A stretch of 64,000 nt of DNA. It comes from Deltaproteobacteria bacterium. Lineage in GTDB: Bacteria; Myxococcota_A; Polyangia; Polyangiales; Ga0077539. The stretch is from positions 124,001 to 188,000 of the forward strand of contig JADJAE010000001.1 of the NCBI GenBank assembly GCA_016704445.1, read 5' to 3'. Within the stretch, counting starts at the first letter, position 1; every line of letters starts with the position of its first letter. Made by a program: the position numbers and the translations under genes. Under the pieces are notes generated by a model, which saw only the letters and a list, made by a program, of their open reading frames with translations, was not told the DNA's origin and did no database searches. Shown one piece after another: positions 35,478-43,808 of the stretch.

Positions 35478-36979
35478 ACGTCGCGGCCGACGCCCCGACC
35501 GACGGCGAGGTCATGGGCCTGCTCATCGAGGAGACTCGTCGCTTCCTCGCGCGCGAGGTCGACCCCGCCGCCATCGAGGCGAGCGGCCGCATCCCGGATC
35601 GAGTCGTCGCCGCGGCGGCCTCCGCGGGTCTCTTCGCGCTCACCATCCCGGAGTCGCACGGAGGCCTCGGGCTGCCGCTCCGCTCGGCCGGCACCATCGT
35701 CGCGGAGCTCGCGAGGGTCGACCGCTCGGTGGCCACCATGGTGGGCCTTCACGCCGGGCTCGGCACGCGCTCGCTGGTCGTCCACGGTAGCGAGGCCCGG
35801 CGCGCCCGCTGGCTTCCTGCGCTCGCGGAGGGGGAGCGCGTCGGCGCCTTCGGGGCCACCGAGGCGGGCGAGGGCTCGGACCTCCAGGCGATTCGCACCA
35901 TCGCCCGCCCGGAGGGCTCGGGGCTGCGCATCGACGGGGAGAAGTCGTACGTGACCAACGGCGGCTTCGCGGGCCTCTACACCCTGCTCGTGCGTACGCC
36001 GGGCCTCGGGGGAGAGCGATCGTTCTCGATGGTGTGCGTCCCCCGGGAGACCCCCGGGCTCTCCGTGGGCCCGGAGGAGGACAAGCTCGGCATCCGGGCG
36101 TCGTCGACGGTGACCGTGCGGCTCGACGACGTCTACGTCCCCAGCGACCACCTCCTCGGCGCCCCCGGCGCGGGCATGGACCTCGCCCACGAAGCCCTCG
36201 GCTGGGGTCGGGTGGTGATGGCCACTGGCTGCACCGGCACCGCCCGGTACGCGCTCGACGCGACGCTGGCGCACGTGACCGCCCGGCGGCAGTTTCACCG
36301 GCCGATCGGGGACTTCGACGCCGCGCGGCTGCAGGTGTCGACCATGGCCGCGACGCTCTTCGCGATGGAGTCTCTGGCCGACCGCGCCGCGAGCGCGGCC
36401 GAGGCAGGAGGCGACCTGACCGGCCTCTCGGCGGCTGCGAAGGTCTTCTGCTCCGAAGGGGCCTTCGCGATCTGCGACGCGGCGCTGCAGCTACACGGGG
36501 CCATGGGCTTCCTCGAGCAGACGGGCGTCGCCCGGGCCCTGCGCGACTGCCGCATCACCCGGATCTTCGAGGGCGCGAACGACGTCCTGCTGGTGCACCT
36601 GGGCGCCGGGCTGCTGGTCGCCAGGGCCCGCCCGGAGACGCCGACGAGCGGCCACCCGGCCTTCGACGAGTTCGACCATCGCCTGGCCCGCCTGGTGGCG
36701 GAGAACCGCGCCGAGTTCGGGGTGCGGGGCACCCAGCGGCAGCTTCTCACCTCGCGCCTGGCGAGGGCGGAGGTGTGCGCCCTGGCCGCGCGCGCCTCGC
36801 TCGATCGGGCCGCGACGGAGCCGGAGAGCGCCGAGCTCGCGGCCTTCGCCGTCGAGCAGCTGACGCGCGAGGGCCATCGGCAGCTCGACGCGCTGCGTTT
36901 CATCCAAGAGGACGAGCGGGCCGCGGCCGCGCTCTCCAAGCGTGCTTACTCGCCCTGGGCGAGCGGGAGGTCTGCGTGA
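35474..36979 (+). CDS. Acyl-CoA (or acyl-ACP) dehydrogenase
   Basis: A 501-residue flavoprotein of the acyl-CoA dehydrogenase family. Visible: FALTIPESHGGLGLPL, GAFGATEAGEGSDLQAIRT (flavin/substrate site), DGEKSYVTNGGFAGLY, RQFHRPIGDFDAARLQ and the region RDCRITRIFEGANDVLLVHLG that normally holds the catalytic Glu. The last ~120 residues extend the usual ~380-residue core. It introduces a double bond next to the thioester. The GTG start overlaps the ACP stop, and its own stop overlaps the radical SAM GTG start, so all three are coupled. Confidence 0.87.
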   Translation: MNVAADAPTDGEVMGLLIEETRRFLAREVDPAAIEASGRIPDRVVAAAASAGLFALTIPESHGGLGLPLRSAGTIVAELARVDRSVATMVGLHAGLGTRSLVVHGSEARRARWLPALAEGERVGAFGATEAGEGSDLQAIRTIARPEGSGLRIDGEKSYVTNGGFAGLYTLLVRTPGLGGERSFSMVCVPRETPGLSVGPEEDKLGIRASSTVTVRLDDVYVPSDHLLGAPGAGMDLAHEALGWGRVVMATGCTGTARYALDATLAHVTARRQFHRPIGDFDAARLQVSTMAATLFAMESLADRAASAAEAGGDLTGLSAAAKVFCSEGAFAICDAALQLHGAMGFLEQTGVARALRDCRITRIFEGANDVLLVHLGAGLLVARARPETPTSGHPAFDEFDHRLARLVAENRAEFGVRGTQRQLLTSRLARAEVCALAARASLDRAATEPESAELAAFAVEQLTREGHRQLDALRFIQEDERAAAALSKRAYSPWASGRSA

Positions 36980-38268
36980 AGATTCGTTTTGTCTATGCCC
37001 GCTTCGAGCGCCACGCCGACGCGCATCCGGAGCTTCGTACCTTCGTCTCCGCCAACGAGTATTTCGGCCCGCCGTCGCTCGGCATCGCGAGCCTCGCGGC
37101 GGTCACTCCGCCGGAGTGGGAGTTCGACTTCCGCGACGACCGCGTCGACGACGTGGGCTTCGATGACGACGTCGACCTCGTGGCCATCTCCTGCTTCACC
37201 CCGTCGGCGAAGCGGGCGATGGAGATCGCCGACGGCTTCCGCGCCCGAGGCCGCACGGTGGTGATGGGGGGAATCTTCCCGACGATGCGCCCCGCGGAGG
37301 CCGGCGAGCACGCCGACGCCGTGGTCACCGGCGAGGGGGAGGTCGCGTGGCTCGAGCTGCTCTCGGACTTCCGCCGCAAGGCGCTCAAGCCGCGTTACAA
37401 CGGCGAGACCCCGGCGGATCTCTCGAAGCTGCCGGTGCCGCGCCTCGACCTCTACTGGGGGCGCGAGACCGAGAGCTACCACCCCGACGACTTCCCGGTG
37501 CAGCTCACGCGAGGCTGCCCGCTGCGGTGCGACGCCTGCGTGCTGCCCACGAGCATGGGCCGGCCGATGCGGCACCTGCCCATCGAGCACGTGCTCGGTC
37601 AGCTCCGGCAGATCGCGGCGAGAGGGCGTCTCGGGTCGCTCACGGAGGACACGAGCTTTCTCCCGGTCGCGGGCGCGCAGAGGCACCTGGGCGAGGTGCT
37701 CGACGCCATCGCCGCGGAAGACCTGCGCTGCGTGAGCTACGTGGGCACCAGCATGCCCATGCTCCTCGCGACCCCGTCGTGGCTCTGGGACAAGCTCAGC
37801 AACGCGGGCGTCCGGATGTTCTACCTGGTGGGCGGATTCGACCCCATCACCCGCCGCGCCTTCAGCGGCGAAGACCCGGTGGCGTACCGCAAGGCCGTCG
37901 ACGCCATCCGGCGAGCGCGCGACCACGGGATCGATCCGTACACGTCGTTCATGGTCGGCAACGAGGGCGACGACGAGGGCGTCTTCGACCGCATGCTGGA
38001 GTTCTCCGAAGCGGCCAACGTGCGCAAGGCGGAGTTCGCGATCTTCACCCCGTACCCCGGCACCCCCTCGTGGGATCGCCTCCGCGCCGAGGGGCGGATC
38101 CTCCACTGCGACTGGTCGAAGTACAACGACGCCAACGTGGTGTTCCGCCCGGCGAAGATGAGCCCCGAGCGGCTGCTGGAGGGCTACCTCCACCTCTGGC
38201 GCGAGTTCTACCGGGCGCGCCCCTCGATCCAGGACTCGGACTACGCCGCGCGGACGGTGCAGTTCTAG
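36976..38268 (+). CDS. B12-binding radical SAM protein
   Basis: A 430-residue enzyme. An N-terminal cobalamin-binding-type Rossmann domain (DVDLVAISCFTPSAKRAM, VVMGGIFPTMRPAEAGEHAD, VTGEGEVAWLELL) is followed by a radical SAM barrel with the 4Fe-4S motif CPLRCDACVLP (C-x3-C-x2-C) near residue 180. Later: LVGGFDPITRRAFSG and FTPYPGTPSWDRL, common in this class. Members do methyl transfers or other radical steps on lipids, pigments and antibiotics. The GTG start at 36976 overlaps the dehydrogenase stop. In this setting it probably modifies an acyl chain or isoprenoid; the exact reaction cannot be told. Confidence 0.87.
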   Translation: MKIRFVYARFERHADAHPELRTFVSANEYFGPPSLGIASLAAVTPPEWEFDFRDDRVDDVGFDDDVDLVAISCFTPSAKRAMEIADGFRARGRTVVMGGIFPTMRPAEAGEHADAVVTGEGEVAWLELLSDFRRKALKPRYNGETPADLSKLPVPRLDLYWGRETESYHPDDFPVQLTRGCPLRCDACVLPTSMGRPMRHLPIEHVLGQLRQIAARGRLGSLTEDTSFLPVAGAQRHLGEVLDAIAAEDLRCVSYVGTSMPMLLATPSWLWDKLSNAGVRMFYLVGGFDPITRRAFSGEDPVAYRKAVDAIRRARDHGIDPYTSFMVGNEGDDEGVFDRMLEFSEAANVRKAEFAIFTPYPGTPSWDRLRAEGRILHCDWSKYNDANVVFRPAKMSPERLLEGYLHLWREFYRARPSIQDSDYAARTVQF

Positions 38269-38280
38269 CGAGGCGACGCG

Positions 38281-39168
38281 ATGAGCCCTCCAGCCCGCGC
38301 CGAGGAGCTGCTCGACCTGGCGACGTGCCCGGCCGATCGGCTCTGGCGCTACCCGATCAGCCGCCTGCTCGTGCGGCCCCTGATGGGCACCCCCGTCACC
38401 CCCAAGCACGTGACGGTGTTTCACACGCTCATGGCCGTGCTCGCGGGCGGCATCATCACGATCGGGACCCCGCGGGCCCTCTTCGTCGCGGGGCTCCTCT
38501 TCGAGGGGAGGGCGATTCTCGACTGCCTCGACGGCGAGCTCGCCCGCGCCAAGAGGCTCTGCTCCCCCGCCGGCCGGGCGCTCGATCAGCTCGGTGACAC
38601 CATCGGCTTCGCGTCGCTCATGATCGGCGGCTTCGTGTGCCTGACGCGGGCTCACGGCCCCGCCGCGGCGGCGGTGCTGGTGCTTGCCACCGCGCTCATC
38701 GCCGCGAGCGGATCGGCCGCGTGGGACTACTTCCGTCGCTCGCTCTCGTCGCTGCTCACCTGCGGCTACGACACCACCATGGAGGAGCACCGGGCGCTGC
38801 TGCGCTCCTCCGACGCGCGCTCTCCCGCCGTGCTCCAGATGAGCCGCATCATCGATGGCTTCCAGTGGTGCGTGCTCGGCCCGCCGACGGCTCCGTGGCA
38901 GCGCGCGAGCGCCGGCAACTCGATGACCCCGCTCGGCCGCGCGGTGCAGGACGCCGCCGAGCGCGACGACCCCGCGCTGCGCTCGCTCCTCTGGAAGGTG
39001 GGCTTCGTCGGCGGGGACAACATCCTCATGCTGCTCACCGCGTCGCTGCTGCTCGGGCGCTTCGTCGAGGCCTTCCCCCTCGTGATCGTCTGGGGCATCG
39101 CGATCTGGGCGTATACGGTGTCGACAGTGAACCGCTACCTCCGACAAGGCTCTCGCCCGCGCCCATGA
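38281..39168 (+). CDS. CDP-alcohol phosphatidyltransferase family protein
   Basis: A 295-residue integral membrane enzyme. The family signature DG-x2-AR-x8-G-x3-D-x3-D is exact at about residues 83-105 (CLDGELARAKRLC, then PAGRALDQLGD). There are about six membrane segments. A long polar insert at about 160-240 (EEHRALLRSSDARSP, AGNSMTPLGRAVQDAAERDD) is unusual for a phospholipid synthase. Enzymes of this family move a phospho-alcohol from a CDP-linked donor, here of unknown identity. It is 12 bases after the radical SAM gene, and its stop overlaps the ctaA start (ATGA). Confidence 0.87.
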   Translation: MSPPARAEELLDLATCPADRLWRYPISRLLVRPLMGTPVTPKHVTVFHTLMAVLAGGIITIGTPRALFVAGLLFEGRAILDCLDGELARAKRLCSPAGRALDQLGDTIGFASLMIGGFVCLTRAHGPAAAAVLVLATALIAASGSAAWDYFRRSLSSLLTCGYDTTMEEHRALLRSSDARSPAVLQMSRIIDGFQWCVLGPPTAPWQRASAGNSMTPLGRAVQDAAERDDPALRSLLWKVGFVGGDNILMLLTASLLLGRFVEAFPLVIVWGIAIWAYTVSTVNRYLRQGSRPRP

Positions 39169-40307
39169 ACCCCCCTCCGATGCACCTCACCGCCCACGAC
39201 CGCCCGCGGTCGCAGGGCGTCGCGATCGCCCGCTGGCTCCTTGCGTGCGCCCTCCTGTGCTTCCTGATGCTGGTGATCGGCGGGCTCACCCGGCTCACGG
39301 GATCGGGGCTCTCGATCGTCGAGTGGCGCCCGGTCACCGGGGCCGTGCCGCCGCTCGATCTTCGCGACTGGGCCGTGCTCTTCGAGCAGTACCGTCAGTC
39401 GCCGCAGTTTCGCATCGAGAACGCGGCGATGACGCTCGAGGGCTTCAAGCGCATCTTCTGGTGGGAGTACATCCACCGCCTGCTCGGGCGGGTGACGGGC
39501 CTCGTGTTCGCGCTTCCGCTGCTCTGGTTCTGGCGCAAGGGGCAGCTCCCGGCGACGCTGCGGGTGCGGCTCCCAGCGATCTTCACGCTCGGCGCGGCGC
39601 AGGGCGTGATGGGCTGGCTGATGGTGAAGAGCGGGCTGGTCGAAGACCCGAGGGTGAGCCCCGTGCGCCTGGCGCTGCACCTCGGCCTGGCCTTCGTGCT
39701 GGTGGGGCTCCTGGTGCGCACGGCGCTGACGGTGCGTGAGGGAGCGGCCCCTCCAGCGAGGCCTCCGTCGGTGCTGGCGCGCTCGGCGGACGCCCTCGCG
39801 GCGACGGTCTTCGTGATGGCGCTCTCCGGGGCGCTGGTGGCGGGCAACCACGCGGGGCTTGCGTTCAACACCTGGCCCCTGATGGCGGGGAGCCTGGTGC
39901 CGGCGGGGCTGTTTCCGCTGCAGCCCTGGTACCTCGGGGCGCTTCTCGACGTGACCACGGTGCAGTTCGATCACCGGGCGCTCGCGCTGGTGCTCGCGCT
40001 CGCCGTGCCGGGCTTCTGGATCGCCTCGCTCCGCGCTCCCATCGACCGGCGCTCCCGTCGGTGGTGCCACCTGGTGCTGGCGACCTTCCTCGCCCAGTTC
40101 GGACTCGGCGTCGCGACGCTGCTCCTCGCGGTGCCGCTCGCTCTCGCGTCGCTGCATCAGGCCAACTCGATGCTGTTCTTCGTCGCGACGCTCGGCGCTG
40201 GGCACGCGCTGCGTCGCTCGCCGACGGTCGAGCTGCAAGGCAGAGCGCTGTCGGACGCAATCGAGCATCACGGCGCGCCCGACGGCGGTGATAGCGTCGA
40301 GGCATGA
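39165..40307 (+). CDS. ctaA: Heme A synthase (COX15/CtaA)
   Basis: A 380-residue membrane enzyme converting heme O to heme A for cytochrome oxidase. About eight membrane helices with the four conserved histidines: WEYIHRLLGRVTG, RLALHLGLAF, QFDHRALALV and ASLHQANSMLF. The start region LVIGGLTRLTGSGLSIVEWR is diagnostic. ATG 39165 overlaps the previous stop; an alternative ATG is at 39180. It indicates an aa3-type oxidase, that is, an aerobic lifestyle. Its place after the lipid genes may be only transcriptional. Confidence 0.93.
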   Translation: MNPPPMHLTAHDRPRSQGVAIARWLLACALLCFLMLVIGGLTRLTGSGLSIVEWRPVTGAVPPLDLRDWAVLFEQYRQSPQFRIENAAMTLEGFKRIFWWEYIHRLLGRVTGLVFALPLLWFWRKGQLPATLRVRLPAIFTLGAAQGVMGWLMVKSGLVEDPRVSPVRLALHLGLAFVLVGLLVRTALTVREGAAPPARPPSVLARSADALAATVFVMALSGALVAGNHAGLAFNTWPLMAGSLVPAGLFPLQPWYLGALLDVTTVQFDHRALALVLALAVPGFWIASLRAPIDRRSRRWCHLVLATFLAQFGLGVATLLLAVPLALASLHQANSMLFFVATLGAGHALRRSPTVELQGRALSDAIEHHGAPDGGDSVEA

Positions 40308-42852
40308 GTGAGCATGGTGCCCGTGCGCGGGCGTTGAAGGTCCTCTTCGCAGGTGTCCTTTCGTCGTGTGCGCCGACGGTGATCAGCGGTCCTCCCTCCT
40401 CGGATGGATCGGTCGCCGATACCCCCGGGCTACTCGATGCGCCCGCGGTCGACGTGGGCTCGATCGACGCGGCGCCCCTCGATCGACCCATCGTCGATGC
40501 GACGGAGATCGACGCCGGCAAGGTGCTCCCCGACGCCGGCGACGAGGACGTGGGCGGCGCTCCCGACGCGACGATCGAAGACGTCGTGACGCCGACGGAC
40601 AAGCCCATCAACCCCGATGACGTCGTGGCTCCGACCGACGCGCCCATCCCCCCGACGACGTCCCGGTCGTGCCCGTCGACGCGCCCGTGTCGAGCTGCGG
40701 CGTCCCTCTCCAGCGCGCCCTCACGCTCCCCGCCGACCGCGCGATGGGGACCACCTCGGGCGCCGGTCGGCTCACTGCGATGTGCGCTCAATCCGGGGGG
40801 CCGGAGCACGTCTATCCGCTCCGCATCGCCGCCCGCACGGGCGTGCAGCTCGCGGTCAACGCGCCCTTCGACTCGGTGCTCTCGATCCGCCGCGTGTGCG
40901 CCGACCCGACGAGCGAGGTCGCCTGCAACGACGACGTCCCCGGCGGCAACAACGCCTTCCTCCGCCGGGTGCTCGAGCCCGGCGACTACTCGGTGCTGGT
41001 CGATCAGTTCGGCCCCACCACGGGGACGGGCGGCGCGTACTCCCTCGACCTGCGCTCGTACACGCCCGCGGCCAACGCGGAGTGCGCGGCGGGCGTCGCT
41101 CTCTCGGCCGGAACCCCCGTGATGGGCGACTCCACCTCCGGCGGCGCCGCGGGCACGGCGTGTCTCGGCGGCTCGTGGGGGCCGCAGCTCTTCTACACGG
41201 TGCGGGTCCCCGCCGGGCAGCGCGCGGTGGTGACCGCGACCCCGGCTGGAGCTCCTGCCTGGTCGGCCGTCGTGCGCGCCCGCGCCGGATGCGCGGCGAA
41301 CTCCTGCCTCGCTGCGGCGACCTCGCCCACGGCGGGTGCCGCTGCGGTGGCCCGCTACGACAACCGCACCGCCGCACCGGTCGACCTCTCGCTCTCGGTC
41401 GCGAGCACCAGCGGAACCTCCGGCGGCGCCTTCTCCCTCGCCGTCGCCTTCGAGTCGGCTCCGGCCGCTCCCGCCAACGCCGGATGCGCGTCGGCGAGGG
41501 TACTGACGGCCGGGGCGACGCTCACCGGCGAGGACGCCTCGCTGGCCTCGACGCGCCTCGGCGGCGTGTGCGTCGCGGAGGCGCAGGGTGGCTCTCTCTT
41601 CTATCGTCTGAGCGTGCCTTCGAGGGCGACGGCGCTTGTCACCGCCACGCCGCGCGGGGGCTGGAACCCCGTGGTCCGCGCGCTCGACGCGTGCGACTCG
41701 CGGTCGTGCGCGGCGTCGTCCAACACCGCGGGCGCCGACCAGCCCGAGACGCTCACCTGGGTGAACGCCGACGCCACGGCGCGCGACATCGTGCTGGCCG
41801 TCGGCTCGCTGGATCCCTCCAACGGCGGCCGCTTCGACCTGAGCGCGACGATCGTTCCGGCCCCCACCAACGTGAGCTGCGCCTCGGCGACCGTGGTGGC
41901 CAACGGAGCGCGGCTGACCAACCAGAACGCCGCCGTCGCGAGTGACAACGCCACCGGGCTCTGCCTCCCGGCCGCGACGGGGACGGCGCTCTGGTACCGC
42001 GCGGTGGTCCCCGCGGGGCAGACCTTGAACGCCCGCGCGACGCCGCTCGGGGCGATGGACGCGGTGGTGCGGGTGCTGCCTGCGTGCGGCGCCACGTCGT
42101 GCCTCGCGAGCGCGAACGTCGGCGCGGCGCGCGCGACCGAGAGCGGCGTCTACACCAACACCACCGCGGGCGATCAGACGGTGCTGCTGGCCGTGGGCGG
42201 CGCGACCAACGCGACCAACGGGCTCTTCGACCTGGAGGTGTCCATCGCGAGGCAGTACCAGGAGTCCGTGGTGGCGACGGCTTGCGACGACATGGCCGCC
42301 GGGGTCCCCCTCATGGGCGTCACCGGCGACGACACGGTCTCCCCGGCGATCGACCTGCCCTTCCCGGTGACCTTCTTCGGGCAGCGCATGCTGGAGTACA
42401 GCGTCTCGTCGAACGGGCTGGTGCAGCTCTTCCCCGCCATCACCGGCGCGATGCCCAGCAACTCCTACGGCAACACGGCGATCCCCGAGCGCGGCGTCCC
42501 CAACGGGTTCATCGCGGCGTTCTGGGATGACCTGCTCCCGGTGATGGGATCGCGCGTGGTGACCCGCACGCTGGGCGCGGCGCCCGACCGCCGCTTCGTG
42601 GTGCAGTGGACGCAGTACGCGATCTTCGGCGACGACCGGGCGAGGCTCACCTTCCAGGCGAAGCTCTTCGAGGGCGCCGGAGCCATCGAGCTCCACTACT
42701 GCTCCATCACCGCGGGCGCGGACGCTCCGCGCGCCACGGGGGGCTCCGCCACCGTGGGCATCGAGTCGCCAGACGGGTCGGCCGGACGGCAGCACTCCTT
42801 CAACGACCCGACCGGGATCAGCACCGCCCGCGCGATGCGTTTCGTTCCGTGA
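40304..42852 (+). CDS. PPC-repeat surface lipoprotein, frameshifted in a poly-C run
   Basis: A lipoprotein of about 849 residues. The start overlaps the ctaA stop (ATGA). The signal ends VLFAGVLSSCAP, then an Asp/Pro/Ala linker (DAPAVDVGSIDAAPLDRP). At 40648-40653 a run of six C should be seven: the frame then reads DDVPVVPVDAPVSSCGVPLQ and onward to 42852. Beyond, beta-sandwich repeats of ~125 residues recur, each with a Cys-bounded start and a P.G or Y.V end (EPGDYSVLVDQFG, VPAGQRAVVTATP, VPAGQTLNARATP), followed by a C-terminal beta domain (DLPFPVTFFGQRMLEYSVSS) like those in extracellular binding proteins. It shares design with the lipoprotein at 11327-13505. Confidence 0.75.
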
Positions 42853-42873
42853 CCTGATCTGACCTGAGCGGCG

Positions 42874-42892
42874 GCCGTCCCGACGGGGCGGC
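42874..42892. terminator. Possible bidirectional hairpin between convergent genes
   Basis: GCCGTCCC-GAC-GGGGCGGC makes an 8-base-pair stem (one T-G pair) with a 3-base loop, between the stops of the lipoprotein gene (42852) and thrB (42909). There is no T run, so if it terminates it would be by structure alone or with Rho. Confidence 0.4.
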
Positions 42893-42908
42893 TCCCCTCG
42901 TCCCTCTA

Positions 42909-43808
42909 CTACCGAGACACCATCGCTCCCCGCGCGTGCACCGTGAGCGACCGCATCGTCACGGCCATACCCACCCGGTCGTAGGCCGCGCGCATCGCCG
43001 CCGACACCCGCGCCACGCGCTCCCGATCGTCACGCACCAGCGCGATGGACGACGAGCCCGCGCCCGAGAGGAAGGCCCCGATGGCGCCTGCCCCGTGCGC
43101 CGCGGCGATGGCCTCGGCGAGCCCCGGCAGGAGGGGCGCCCTGTACGGCTGGTGGAACGCGTCGCGGAAGGCCCAGCTCAGTCCGTCGGTGCGCCCGTCG
43201 CGAAGGGCGTGGGAGAGAAACACTGCCCGCCCCAGGCTGGCCGTCGCGGCCTTGTGGTCGAGCGTCGGCGGGAGCGCTCCCCGGGAGGCCTTCGTGGGAA
43301 ACACCCCCTCCGGGGACGCCACGACCGCGCGCACGTCCGCGAGGCTGGAGATGCACGCCGCGTGGACGTCGTGGTCGACCACCGCGCAGCACAGCCCCCC
43401 GAGGATCGCCGGCGCCGCGTTGTCAGGGTGTCCTTCGATCTCGGTGGCGGCGCGGAGCACGTCGATGGGGTCGTGCGCGCGCCCGGCGAGCGCATCGGCG
43501 GCCATCACTCCGGCGACCACCGCGGCGGCGCTCGATCCGAGCCCGCGGCCCGTGGGGATGGCGCTGCGCAGCGTGGCGGCGAAGGGCTCGTCCGCGAGGC
43601 CGAGGGCGCTGCGGCGGTGCGAGAGCGCGCGAAGGAACAGGTCGTCGGCGTCGGTCACGGCGGAGAAGAGCTCGTCGCCGTGGCGGGTGACGACGCGCTG
43701 CTCCGAGGGGCGGAGCTCGACGTCGAGGGAGAGCGAGAGCGCGAGGCCCAGGCTGTCGAAGCCGGGGCCCAGGTTGCTGGTGGAGCAGGGGACCGAAATG
43801 CGGATCAT
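42909..43808 (-). CDS. thrB: Homoserine kinase
   Basis: A 299-residue GHMP kinase that phosphorylates homoserine for threonine synthesis. Motifs: ISVPCSTSNLGPGFDSLGLAL at the start, the ATP loop PTGRGLGSSAAAVVAGVMAA, EGHPDNAAPAILGGL, and GAFLSGAGSSSIALV near the C-terminus. Length fits ThrB. Start ATG 43808 overlaps the stop of the helicase gene (ATGA). The pairing with recombination genes appears organisational only. Confidence 0.9.
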   Translation of the reverse strand: MIRISVPCSTSNLGPGFDSLGLALSLSLDVELRPSEQRVVTRHGDELFSAVTDADDLFLRALSHRRSALGLADEPFAATLRSAIPTGRGLGSSAAAVVAGVMAADALAGRAHDPIDVLRAATEIEGHPDNAAPAILGGLCCAVVDHDVHAACISSLADVRAVVASPEGVFPTKASRGALPPTLDHKAATASLGRAVFLSHALRDGRTDGLSWAFRDAFHQPYRAPLLPGLAEAIAAAHGAGAIGAFLSGAGSSSIALVRDDRERVARVSAAMRAAYDRVGMAVTMRSLTVHARGAMVSR

